The notes under the pieces were generated by a model. It saw only the letters and a list, made by a program, of their open reading frames with translations, was not told the DNA's origin and ran no database searches. A stretch of DNA of 64,000 bases from Blastomyces gilchristii SLH14081. Its lineage: Eukaryota; Ascomycota; Eurotiomycetes; Onygenales; Ajellomycetaceae. The translations under genes and the position numbers were made by a program. The stretch's first letter is position 1. The number at the start of each line of letters is the position of its first letter. Location of the stretch: contig NW_003101678.1 in NCBI RefSeq assembly GCF_000003855.2, positions 3,753,891-3,817,890 on the forward strand, written 5' to 3'. Positions 11,215 through 20,815 of this stretch are shown in pieces.

Positions 11215-12540
11215 AACACTGATAATAGTGCTGTGAATAATCATAATTCACTCAGATCTTGCATCTTTACTTTCATAAGTTATGAATCATTAATTAAGTT
11301 GTGTAAGATCTGTCTCTCTGATTCTTTCAATATATACATTTTCAGAGAATGTGATTTGAGTATTTTATATGACTTAAATCACCTAGATTGAAACTTCTCA
11401 GAATCCTCATTGCATATAAGAACTCACATTCTCATCTTGAGACTTGATTTCTTAACAAGTGAGTCTTGTATTCTTTTCAATTGAATTGCTCAGTTCAGGA
11501 GTAACTTGTTAGCTTTTGTACATGCATGGCTGATCTTCTTCAATCTTAGTTCCATATCCGCAACTGTTGCATCTGCAACTGCTGTTCCTGCTGTGTCTGC
11601 AACTGCTGTTTCTGCTGCGTCCGCAACTGCTTTCTCTCCCACCATTTTCAAAGCATTCTCCAGAATGCGCGGATGCAATTCATACAACAGGTAGAATGAT
11701 GAACACTTGAAGACTGCATGCTGTCGAATCCGCGTGGTCAATAGCATCTGCCTGAGATATTCATCTCATAGTCTTATAGACTTGTTCACTAGATATTTCA
11801 TCAGCATGTTGCTCAAGATTTCATTCAAGTGTTTCATCTTTTCATTTGTCTGCAGATGATATGACATTGTTCTACAATGTCTTGTCTGTAACTGGCGCAT
11901 GAAATGCCTCATCACTTCTTCTATGAGGTTTATATCATTATCAGTTAGAATCTCGCACAGCATTTCATAGTTGACATAGATCTCATCATGTAAGAACTTT
12001 GCCACCACCTCCTCTGTCACCTCTGGAACTGCTTTTGCGACTGGCCAGCCAGTAGCATAATCAATAGCAGTGATTATCCATTGATTTCCATTTGATGTTT
12101 GCGGCAATATGCCTATGAGGTCCATCTCTCATCATTTGAACAGTTGTATCATATACTCTATCTGATGTTGCACTTCCTCACATTCTAACCCTTTCTTAGA
12201 TCTCTTTACAACCTGGCAATTTGAGCACTCATGAGCATACATCTGGATGTCCTCAGCCATGCTTGGCCAGTATGCTCTTGATTTAAGTACACTCATGAGT
12301 TCAGGACTTTCTAAGTGACTGAATTCCTTGTGTATATGAGTCATCAAGTTATGTCTAAATAAAGATTCTAGATAGAGAGCTTCTGTGTATTCTAGATTGC
12401 AGTAAAGCATAACATCATTTTTCAATTTCTTCAGCTTGAAGTTCAGAAGCATCTCTTCTACTACTTTCACAAGATGCTTGTTATCTGACATCTTATCATT
12501 CTTCAAGTGAGAGATCATAGCATTCACTCATTCTGATTCC
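11215..12540 (-). pseudogene. Integrase of B1
   Basis: The HHCC zinc domain is in the open frame 12132-12527: the segment HKEFSHLESPELM, then RAYWPSMAEDIQMY followed by CSNCQ. The catalytic core follows at 11766-12125: MDLIGILPQTSNGNQWI (D), then TDNDINLIEE (D) and LQTNEKMKHLN in the third acidic region. The C-terminal part is at 11490-11747 (FYLLYELHPRILENALKM), with an Ala/Val/Asp/Thr repeat (AVADTAGTAVADATVADM) and LRLKKISHACTKANKLLLN. It ends with a Gly-Pro-Tyr-like module near 11280-11400. Integrase inserts element cDNA into the chromosome. The frame is interrupted between blocks, so the protein is dead. The D/A/T/V repeat is unusual for this loop. Confidence 0.88.
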
Positions 12541-14150
12541 TTGCATTCTCTCAGTGTGTTTAATACAAACATCTCTTATATCTGATTTACAGAATTCTCA
12601 TTCATGAAATCAGATCTGTGACTGATTGCATCAGGTATCACAGCATCTGATTCTTTTCAGTATTTGATATGAAGATTATACACTTGAAACTTCAAGATTC
12701 AATGTGCTAAGCATTTGAAAGGTTTTATCATTGATTATAGATAGATGAGACTTTCATGATCTGTGATCATCATTGTCATATACTCATTGTCAATATATCT
12801 ATCTCACAATGCCAGTGTGTGCTTGATCACTAGCAATTTCTTTTCATGCACTGAGTAATTAAGCTCAGTGTCTGATAGTTTCCTATCATTATACATCACT
12901 GAGTGCAGCTTGTCATTCTTACTCATCTGTAGAAGAGTATCTCTGATAGCTCATTCAGATGCATCTATCTCAATGTAGAAAGATTTATCATGATCTGATT
13001 GAATAAGCACTGAGAATATTATTACACATTTTCTCAGTGTGAGAAAAGCCTCTTCACATATGACATTTCAGATAATTGAACAAAACTTCTTCTTTCACAG
13101 ATTTGTATTCATTTCTCTTAAGAGATCTGAGAGTGATGCAGATATTCATATGAAATTCTTGATAAATCTGTGATAGTATGAGATTAACTCAAGAAACTGT
13201 TGTACATGATGTACATTTCTCAGTCATGATCAATTCACTATAACATTCAATTTCTCTGAGATGAGATATATGCAGTCATCACTTACTACATATTCTACAA
13301 ACTTCAACTCTTTCATTTCAAACACACACTTGATTAATTTGATGTAGAGCTTATACTCTGTCAGAGTTATAAGTACTTCATTGAGATACTTCAGATATTT
13401 GTTATATAAGTTTGAAAAGACTAAAATGTCATTGAGATATATGAGGTATGAGGTTTCATTCTGTTTATGAAGAATTGTATTCATTATTATTTGAAAGATG
13501 ACAGATGCATTTATCAGACTGAATAATATTATCAGGAATTTGAACTTCTCTCATTGCATATTAAATACAGTTCACAGAACTGACAGTTTGTCTACACAGA
13601 TCTGTCAGTATTCTGAGAGAAGATTAATCTTTAAGAGATATTAAGTGTTTCTGATCATATTCAACTGTTATTGAATTCATGACAGTGAATATTCATTCTT
13701 AATCATAAGCTTATTAAGTGCTTGATAATTGATACATATCTGTCACTCCTCACCTGCCTTTTTCACAAATAGAACTGAAAAGCCTCACACACTTGATGAG
13801 AGATGTATGAGACTATGGTCTAGAAGATCTGTGATCTGATACTTCTGTTCTTCAAGATGTATTTGTGACAGAGAATACACATTCTGATTGACTGGTTTTG
13901 CATCCCTCATGTCAATCTCATGTACAAATCCTCATTCCAGCAGTAATTTCAGTGAAAGATCTGTTTGAAAGACCTTTTCATACTTCTTCAGAAGCTTCTT
14001 CATACACTTGTCCTCTTATATATTCTTTATCTTAGTTTTCTCCACTTTCAGATCCTGTATGATATACAGGATGCTTTCAGATGAGATCTTGTAAATTGTT
14101 CTCTTTGCTTATTAATGTGTAAGCAGATTTAACTCTTCTATATCAGAGAC
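12541..14150 (-). pseudogene. Reverse transcriptase and RNase H of B1
   Basis: RT is recognised by the box YLNDILVF at about 13412-13440 within the open frame 13230-13484 (MNTILHKQNETSYLIYLND). The first catalytic Asp of the expected YLDD is Asn here, a G-to-A change. RNase H lies between that frame and the integrase zinc domain (about 12550-13050) and has many stops. The finger and palm part runs up to about 14100. Order and direction agree with the flanking protease and integrase. Confidence 0.82.
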
Positions 14151-16360
14151 ATGAAATGTTCTTCTCATATCAGTTGATAGAATTGTATGAATCATTTTCT
14201 TCCTATCAGTCAACTGCATATGACATGTACATCATTGAATCTGCAGATTAAACCTTTGAAATCAATTGAGTCTGAGAATAAGGTCATATTTCACATTCTG
14301 CAGCTCTCATGCTTAAATATAGCAAGATTATTCTCTGAAGTGCAAGAGAACTCTTACTTTTGCAGATGATATCAGATATTAATTATCAGATAATCTTATA
14401 TATTGAGAATTCTTCACTCAGCAGATCTCTTTCAATCTTCAGATTATATAATTATTAATATATTGTGTAGAAGCTTCTGTATCTGCTAACACTTTTACAG
14501 TCATCTCTCAATTCTTACTCAAGTATCTCTTATACATTAACATTTCAGGCCTTAAGACATTGAGATGAGTGTTCACTTCATTCTCACTCACATCTCAGTC
14601 AGAAGCCTGCTTTCTCTTGACATTTGCAGGATTCAGAGAGTTATCTAATGCAGGCATCTCTTTCACTTTAAAGACTTTTCATAGAATATCAGTGAGTGTC
14701 TCTGAGCTCACTGATTCTGCTAGTTTTTTAACTCTCTTACTTCTCTTAACTGTGTATGCTGAGTGTAATCTTTTACATCATGATTTTGATGTTCACAGTT
14801 GAAGCAAGCTCAATGCTTACAACATCAAGGTTTTCACTTACAGAATCTCTTTTTCAGAGAATTCAGTGCTTTAGCAATGATATTCAGATCTAGATTCATT
14901 ACATTCAGATGTATAACTTATGTTATAGAAGTCTGATTATCTGTTCTTTACTGAGATATACTTGATTACAGTATTTTCTATTGCAATTGACTCACTTATT
15001 TCTATACAATGAGAATATTATATGCTTTCTTCACTGTGTCTGACTGTGAGATTAAGCATTTTCATTCTGCTCTCAACTCAGATGTAAGATCATGAATGAA
15101 GATCTATAAACAGAATGATATTGAAAGCTCTTCATTTAATATAAGATAGTATAAGCTGAAGTGTGTGAAGTATAATGTAAGATTACTTACTTATCTATAC
15201 TTAGTGAAGTATTTATAACACTTATCTCATACATTCACTTTCTCAAAGTTATGCAAGATTTATTTGAAAAACTCATTTCATGTTTGTGAAAATGAATATT
15301 ACTTCAGATCTGTAAGATTCATCTTTTCATCAGTCATCTATAATAACTTCACTTTTTCATGTAGAAATACAGCAGATCTTAAGACTTGTTAAAATTCTGT
15401 TAACTGTCTATCTGTGAGTTCATGTTCAATTCAATAATATAATCACATCTGACTTAGCCAGCTGATTGCAGCATTATTTTTTCAGTCACTATTAAAGCTT
15501 GATGACTTCAGCAGATCTTCTGACTTGATATATCTCATACTCAGATTCTCATTCTGCACAGTGATCTCTGATGATATGTATACTTCTGAAGAGGTTATAA
15601 ACAATTGTGATGAGATCTTCAGGTTCAGTGTAGTTATCTGTCTGTATAAACATTTAATTTCCTGCTGCAGATCTAAGATCTGGTTTTCTCTATTCTTATT
15701 AATGATGATAATTGTGTCAGCAAAGCTCTTCATAGTGAATACTTGATTCACAGCAAATGTCAATTGTTGTTTAGCTTCTGTCTCAGGCTGCTATTATGTA
15801 CATAAGACCTTGATCTTGTTTAGAATCCTTGTATATGTTCAGAGCTTTGATTTCAGTTCAGTGATTTCAGCTGTTTTTCTTACTACTTTGAGTAAACCCT
15901 CTGAGAGGTTCTGTATATCTTTCAGTTCAGATAGCAGAGAAGAGTGTTGTTCATATCAGCTAGAAAAGATATTTATTTCAGTGATTTCTCATTGATTGTA
16001 TAATATCTATTATTATATCACTATATTGTTATATGATTTCTGTTATCATTGTACAACTTCAGTGATGATCACTTCTTCTTTTATTCTTCTTTTGAGTAGG
16101 AAGTGAACTTCTTTGAATCTGGTTCATCACTCTTATCTTCTTTCTCACACCTCATCTGTTCGCGTCCCATATGTGGCATTTGCCTGGATATGGAGTTTTC
16201 TCCCAACAAGTGAAGCAGTATCAATTGAATGCTCTTTCACTCACTGTCCTTTGTATGCTATCTTTTGAGATGTTCTAGAACCACACTGGCATGATAACTA
16301 TGAATCACTTTGTAGATAGAATTATCACGCCCTGAAGAAGCCTGCGCTTCTCACCAGTTT
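14151..16360 (-). pseudogene. Gag and protease of B1
   Basis: The protease is marked near 14440-14500 by MTVKVLADTEASTQYINNY; the usual D-T-G is D-T-E here (GGA to GAA). The Gag zinc knuckle near 14770-14815 reads ACFNCEHQNHDVKDY, which has C-x2-C-x4-H-x4 spacing with the last Cys replaced by Tyr. An N-terminal Gag fragment is open at 15482-15763 and is helical and Gln/Glu/Leu-rich (ENQILDLQQEIKCLYRQITT). The same fragments occur in B2 and B3. Gag would form the particle and the protease would process it; this copy is inactive. Confidence 0.82.
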
Positions 16361-16368
16361 TTAGACAT

Positions 16369-16375
16369 GCTACCA
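16369..16375 (-). promoter_or_regulatory. Probable primer-binding site of B1
   Basis: Two bases inside the 5' LTR the minus strand reads TGGTAGCATGTCTA. TGG at this position is the usual start of a site complementary to a tRNA CCA end. TGGTAGC would fit a tRNA ending GCTACCA, as initiator tRNA-Met does in yeast. B3 has TGATAGCATGTC at the same place. The tRNA identity is a guess. Confidence 0.5.
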
Positions 16376-16377
16376 GA

Positions 16378-16562
16378 TGTGATTCAAAGGTTGCTTAAGC
16401 CAGTGTACAATTACAGGCATACGCTGGCTTCTTATATATTGTAATATCGTACGCTAAATTAATTAGCAGCCGCTATGGCCCCTTTTACACTCATACGCGT
16501 ACACTAGTAGTTCGGAAGCGGCCGCGTTATTATCCGACGGTCGTACGTTCTTCCGAATCACA
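16378..16562 (-). repeat. 5' LTR of B1
   Basis: It has terminal inverted 8-mers TGTGATTC/GAATCACA. A TATATAAG box on the minus strand lies at 16431-16438. Next to it is a hairpin with 11-bp arms (16397-16407 and 16420-16430) and a single CpG-to-TpG mismatch. It is richer in CpG than the 3' LTR. Confidence 0.9.
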
Positions 16563-17338
16563 GCATTATCAAAAAGCATTATCAAAAAGCAATATTAAAA
16601 AGTATTATCAAAAAACATTATCTTTTGTAAAGTGAATGCAAAAGTTACTTGAGTAATCACTTTCATCTCATTCTCATCTCAAGAATCAGTCATCTCATTA
16701 TTCTTTATCTTGATATTAAGATTCTTTATCAGTGTTTGTATCACAAGTTAAACCACATGAGCAATGCAGAGAATATGACCTTGTTTATCATTTCAGAAAT
16801 GCAAAGCCAATTTTCACTTCAAGCTGTTCATTATAGTGTAGTTATTCGCAGCATTGTCAGTTGTAATTGCAAGAAGACTGAGACTAATATCTCAATAGTC
16901 ATTTTTAATCACAGTCATTAATATCTCTGTCATATAATTCTCAGTATGACTACTGATCAATGATTCAAATTAAATTAATGTCTCTTGATAAGTTTAGTTC
17001 CTATCAATATAATAACATATAACTCTCATAAATACAAGATTGTTTGTACTAGTTCATGCATTCACTGTGAGAGATACTCTTTGATGATTCTTCAACTCTG
17101 ATTCTAGATGTTGTATATTAACTTTGTAGTGTGTCTCAAGGTTGAACTGAAGACAGAATTAATGTGAAATATGAAGATTTGAATTAAGCATTTGAAGAAG
17201 TGTTCAGAATTCAGAGTTTTCAATTGATTGAAGAGAAAGATTCAGAGATATACATATACAAAGTAATTATTCACAGAAGTTATCAGATGAGAGTTGTGAA
17301 ATCAGAGTACTGATACATGATCATTTTCATATGATTTT
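16563..17338 (-). pseudogene. hAT transposase catalytic region (exon right of B1)
   Basis: The minus strand reads through the hAT RNase H-like core. VSLTVNAW then TSTNNLVFM at about 17030-17075 is the first acidic region; the Asp normally before AWTS is Asn here. It is followed by YYIDRN and HTENYMTEILMTVIKND. The second acidic motif, LLAITTDNAANNYTIMNSL, is at about 16800-16875. GHILCIAHVV (the C-x2-H motif) and LVIQTLIKNLNIKIKNNEMT are at about 16680-16760. Family knowledge: this is the DDE transposase that excises and inserts the element and makes 8-bp duplications. Tryptophan codons are mostly TGA. The exon ends near the array at 16565-16618, where B1 inserted. Confidence 0.93.
16565..16618. 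repeat. Tandem array of the GATAAY core
   Basis: Four units of about 14 nt (CATTATCAAAAAG and variants) lie directly beside the B1 insertion. On the minus strand they read TTTTTGATAATGC and follow coding sequence, so they probably lie inside an intron with donor GTAACT at 16648 and an acceptor near 8279 beyond B1. Confidence 0.7.
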
Positions 17339-17393
17339 CTTCAAATTAGAAAGTTAGCATTATCAAAAATTGTTATCTAGTAGAGTAACTTAC
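17339..17393 (-). other. 55-bp intron of the hAT transposase
   Basis: Minus strand: donor GTAAGT at 17393-17388, core GATAACAATTTTTGATAAT, branch GCTAAC, acceptor TTTGAAG ending at 17339. It separates the N-terminal zinc-finger-like exon from the catalytic exon. Confidence 0.65.
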
Positions 17394-17700
17394 CAGCTCA
17401 GTAGTAATTTTCTAATTATTTTTCTTTTATTGTCTGCATTCTGATGCCTTCAGATGTCAGGAAATTTCTTCAGAGTCATGACTAGTTTATAATAAATGTT
17501 TCTGAATGAAGTTACAGTGATTGTAGCAGAGAGATGACTCTTCAGTAATCTGTAATACAATCTGTTGATAATTATTTCATAGTTTATCTCAGTGTTTATA
17601 TTGAGTTATTCATAAATTTTGTGACCTGAAATCAGATATGAAGAATGAAGTGATTATTCATTATAATTGAAAGAGAGTATTGTGTGTTGAATTGTAAATA
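17394..17700 (-). pseudogene. hAT transposase N-terminal exon, BED-like finger
   Basis: The minus strand reads QQIVLQITEESSLCYNHCNF, then QKHLL, SHDSEEIS and HLKASECRQ, ending with KITTEL at the donor splice site. The paired Cys, then His and Cys after a Ser/His-rich spacer, resemble the BED-type zinc finger often found at the N-terminus of hAT transposases, although the first pair is C-x3-C rather than C-x2-C. The start codon is not identifiable because of stops, and the right boundary is approximate. Confidence 0.6.
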
Positions 17701-18590
17701 ACATAGACTTTGTGATTCACATTGATTTCTTAAAGAGTTTATGAATCTTCAATAGAAGTAAAATAAGTGAAAGAAGTGAATTCAGAAGATATAATAATAA
17801 TTTGGAAAAGATGATAATTTATTTTTAATAACTGATCACTGATGTGTGTAAGAAGAATTAATATAAGAGAAAATAATCTTCTTTCTTAGCTTAGTTATAA
17901 TTTTAGTACTAACTCAGATTGAATATCATCAATGTATAAAAGTAAATAAATAATCTTGATTAATCTCTGTCATATTTCTTGAAATATATTAATATTATGA
18001 AAGAGAGTGTTATCAAATTGTGTTATCAGATGATATTATTAAAAATATATTAATATTATGAATATCAATGTTGAAAAAATGTTGATACTTATACATTATA
18101 GTGATATGATAGTTAAATATATATATATATATTATTCCTGATATTGATAATTGATTACAACTTGTACAATAATTTTTGAAAACTTAAAATTAATTTCAAT
18201 TATTAACTAATAGTTACAAACTTATAACTATCTAATATAAAAAGAAAAAAACTTTTTCTACTTATTATCTTTCTTCTCTTTCTCATTCTTCTCATCATTC
18301 TTCACAATTCACTTCTTATTCTTATTCTTCTTCTTCTTCTTCTTATCTGAGATGATAATCATCTTAAAATCTTTCTCTGCTGCCTTCTCAGAGAAGGGTT
18401 CTCACTGCTCTCTCTCAGCCAGGTCAACCTGCATCTCAAAATCCTGCATTTTCTGATCTGCTGCCTCAGGTTCCACCTCAGCAGTAAGCAGATTGACATG
18501 CTCAGAGAGCAGAGCTGTCTTCTCAATGTTCTGAATCATGAAGCATATTTGAGACCTGAACAAGGCCTCAATTCCCTCCTCTGCCAGCTC

Positions 18591-18678
18591 CTGCTAATCA
18601 ATTAGAGAATAGAAGTATTATCAAAAATTATTATCTCTCAATAAAAAACTTATCAGTTTTGACTTCTTTGTCTCTTAC
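18591..18678 (-). other. Putative intron with GATAAY core in the second hAT gene
   Basis: Donor GTAAGAGA at 18678, core GATAATAATTTTTGATAATA, then CTAATTGATTAGCAG at the acceptor. The phase between exon 2 and exon 3 does not fit perfectly, so the donor may differ. Confidence 0.5.
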
Positions 18679-18861
18679 TTCAATATCTTCTCAATCTTCT
18701 TCTATCACTGCTTATTTGTAGTAACACTCTTCTTCTCTCTCTCTCTCTTTATCTTGATCTCAAATCATTCTCAGAACTTCTCCTGATCTCATCACTACTG
18801 CATGAGACTCTTCACTGTCTTCTTTTTCAATCTCTCACAGACAGTGTCATCTGCATTATTT

Positions 18862-18928
18862 CTATACTTAGTTCAGTCTAAATCTATCAGAAGTATTACT
18901 TAAAATTGTTATCATTCTACTCTCTTAC
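18862..18928 (-). other. Putative intron with GATAAY core in the second hAT gene
   Basis: Donor GTAAGAGA at 18928, core GATAACAATTTTAAGTAATA, acceptor ACTAAGTATAG (or CTAAG 5 nt earlier). Like 18591-18678, the core is followed by CTTCT. Confidence 0.45.
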
Positions 18929-19117
18929 AGAGCCTCTTCAAGGCATTATAACATGTCTTGTAATCTGTCTTCTCATACTTGAACACCTTCTTCTTCTCTC
19001 TCTTCAATCTGTGACAGCACTCATGTGCCTTGATGATCCGCAGGACTGCAGAATATTTAAAGAGAGATGACATGATTGATTTTAATAAGTGTTGAGAAGG
19101 AAGTGAAGGCAGGCAAT

Positions 19118-19242
19118 GATATGATAATGATGATAATAATAATGATGATAATAATGATAATGATGATGATAATGATGATGATGATGATGATGATGATGAT
19201 AATAATAATGATAATGATGATAATAATGATGATGATGAAATA
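19118..19242. repeat. (GAT/AAT)n microsatellite
   Basis: About 125 bp of GAT and AAT triplets. In the minus frame it encodes Ser/Leu and lies in the open first exon of the second hAT gene. Confidence 0.85.
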
Positions 19243-19280
19243 AGAAGTGCATCAGAGTATATTATTGACTTATTAAACAT

Positions 19281-20815
19281 AAAGAGATAAAGAAACTATT
19301 AACAGCTTTCAGAGATGTACAGAAATGACTACAGTGTTACATAGCAATATTATCTTCATTCAATACATGTACTATTGATATTCTTTGTATGCATTTATCA
19401 TATAATCTATATCAGAGATACATGCAGAAAACAGATCTTTATTACTAGAGAGAATGATTGCAGCAATTCTCTGTTTTCATATTATAAAGATAAGTTATTC
19501 TCATTTCTTTCTTCTCTCTTTTCTCTTCTTCTTCAATTCATCACTAAGTTCAAGCTGGTATGAAAACTATTAAAACACTCATAGAAACTCTCAAATTGAA
19601 GAGTATAGACTAATTAAATTTTAAATACAGATGAATTAAATTATATTCAATAATACTAATTATTCATTCTCTCTTTAATAAAATAACAGTTGTGTCTTTC
19701 CCCTCCTTCTCAAACAAAACATGACTCACGAAAAGTGAGTACCACACCAGGCCATAATGACTAACACAGCCCCAGCATGCAGGGCTGCATATGCGCAGTG
19801 TGTGCTGAACTGAGAGACTGTGTGAATTACAAACTGACAGCAGCATCTCAGAAAGAGTCATGCAGTGTGAGAAAGCTGCAACTCTCAGTCACATACACAG
19901 AGAATGAATCACTGCAGTAAGTGTATATGCATTGTATAAAAGTAACACTTTTTGATAATACTCAGTCTCTGATATCATGAAAATAGAGTCTCTCTGTGAG
20001 ATTCATTTTTACTAGAAGTTGAGAAATCTTATATTTCTCAAGATCATCTTCACATGTCTTGTTCATGAAATTGATGAGAGAAATTATCAATTCCAGCATT
20101 CTGCTCTTGATGTCATTCAAGTGACAGCAGAGTTCACTCTGGCCACACTTTTTAAGTGTATGTTTTCTAATTATTCACATTTATACAGATATATACTGAT
20201 TATTTATTAGATGATGTTAAGGCAATGACTTATCATGACTGTGTTACTCTCACTGTGAGAGATACACAGTTGGTAATGAATATTACAAAGACTCTGAGAA
20301 GTGAGTATTTTAAGAGTGCTATGGCTCTGCAATCTTGATTTTTTTTTATTTTTATTTTTTGTTTTTTTCTTTTCCTTTTCTTTTTTTTCTTGTGTTTGTT
20401 TTGTTTTTTATTTTTTGTTTTTTTTTGTATTTTATATTTTTTTCATAATTAAAATTATATGAATTATGATCTGTTTTCAGAAAAGTAATAATATTTGATA
20501 ACACTCTCTGTTGAATTTTCAACAAATGAGCACTATGTTATAATATTATGTAAGTGAGAAATGATTTCATGATCTCATTTAATGCCATTCTCAATAATGA
20601 GATCAGAATGAAAATGTGACTAAGAATTCAAACATATTCTTTATCTGAGACTAGATTTTTATTTGAAAAGTGAATCTGAGATCTTTAATATTTGAAATAA
20701 CATGATTTGAAATCAATGTGATGAACACAAACCATGATCAGGAGTAATGCTTTTAGGCAACATGACAACTGTAAAGTTTGGTCCTGGTCTCAGACACGGT
20801 CACACGGTCAGTCTA
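19281..20815. other. Right-hand, non-coding end of the hAT
   Basis: No convincing coding. It contains two copies of the core in inverted orientation (GTAACACTTTTTGATAATAC at 19942-19961; GTAATAATATTTGATAACAC at 20485-20504), a T-rich tract at 20339-20450, and the terminal inverted repeat ending at 20815. Part of 19660-19930 is less AT-rich. It would be the promoter side of the minus-strand hAT genes. Confidence 0.5.
20339..20450. repeat. T-rich tract
   Basis: About 110 bp of almost pure T with single A, G or C interruptions, inside the hAT right end. On the transcribed minus strand it is A-rich. Confidence 0.85.

Larger units (their letters stand above)
8302..16562 (-). mobile_element. Ty3/Gypsy LTR retrotransposon B1
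   Basis: It has 185-bp LTRs at 8302-8486 and 16378-16562 with terminal inverted 8-mers TGTGATTC/GAATCACA, flanked by GCAT (8298-8301 and 16563-16566). It is read on the minus strand: gag (right), protease, RT, RNase H, integrase, then about 2.7 kb of extra DNA before the 3' LTR. At 8.26 kb it is longer than expected for gag-pol alone; the excess is 8487-11214. It sits in a probable intron of the hAT transposase gene. All frames carry stops. Confidence 0.93.
18258..19280 (-). pseudogene. Second hAT-borne gene, unknown basic/acidic protein
   Basis: I do not recognise the protein. Exon 1 is open at 18912-19280: a Ser/Leu run encoded by a GAT/AAT microsatellite, then MSSLFKYSAVLRIIKAHECC, HRLKREKKKVFKYEKTDYKT and CYNALKRL. 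A probable intron follows at 18862-18928. Exon 2 (about 18679-18861) reads DDTVCERLKKKTVKSLMQ and IKREREKKSVTTNK with TGA at likely tryptophans. An intron (about 18591-18678) precedes exon 3 (18258-18590): AEEGIEALFRSQICFMIQN, EKTALLSEHVNLLTAEVEPE, AADQKMQDFEMQVDLAERE and a Lys-rich tail. It has the same direction as the transposase and lies upstream of it, so it is either an accessory protein or an upstream part of the same transcription unit. Exon 3 is less mutated than its neighbours. Confidence 0.55.
6793..20815 (-). mobile_element. Autonomous-type hAT DNA transposon with nested Gypsy B1
   Basis: The ends are inverted: TAGACTGGCCGGCGGGACC at 6793 and, on the minus strand from 20815, TAGACTGACCGTGTGACCG. 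They are flanked by perfect 8-bp duplications ATCTCTGC (6785-6792 and 20816-20823), the TSD length of hAT elements. Removing it restores an uninterrupted A1 integrase region. Inside, on the minus strand, are a hAT transposase with catalytic and dimerisation domains and a second gene. Element B1 (8302-16562) is inserted in the transposase gene; net hAT length is about 5.76 kb. The two MITEs M1 and M2 share both ends. The transposase is inactivated by stops. Confidence 0.94.

Noticed and set aside
19664..19861. 65-codon minus frame in the hAT right end
   Set aside because: No motif, no supporting splice signals and no homologue among the copies here; it lies in the presumed leader.
6793..20815. 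Giant cargo transposon of the Starship type
   Set aside because: The size comes mostly from nested B1. The enzyme is a hAT transposase, the TSD is 8 bp with inverted ends, and no DUF3435-type recombinase is seen.
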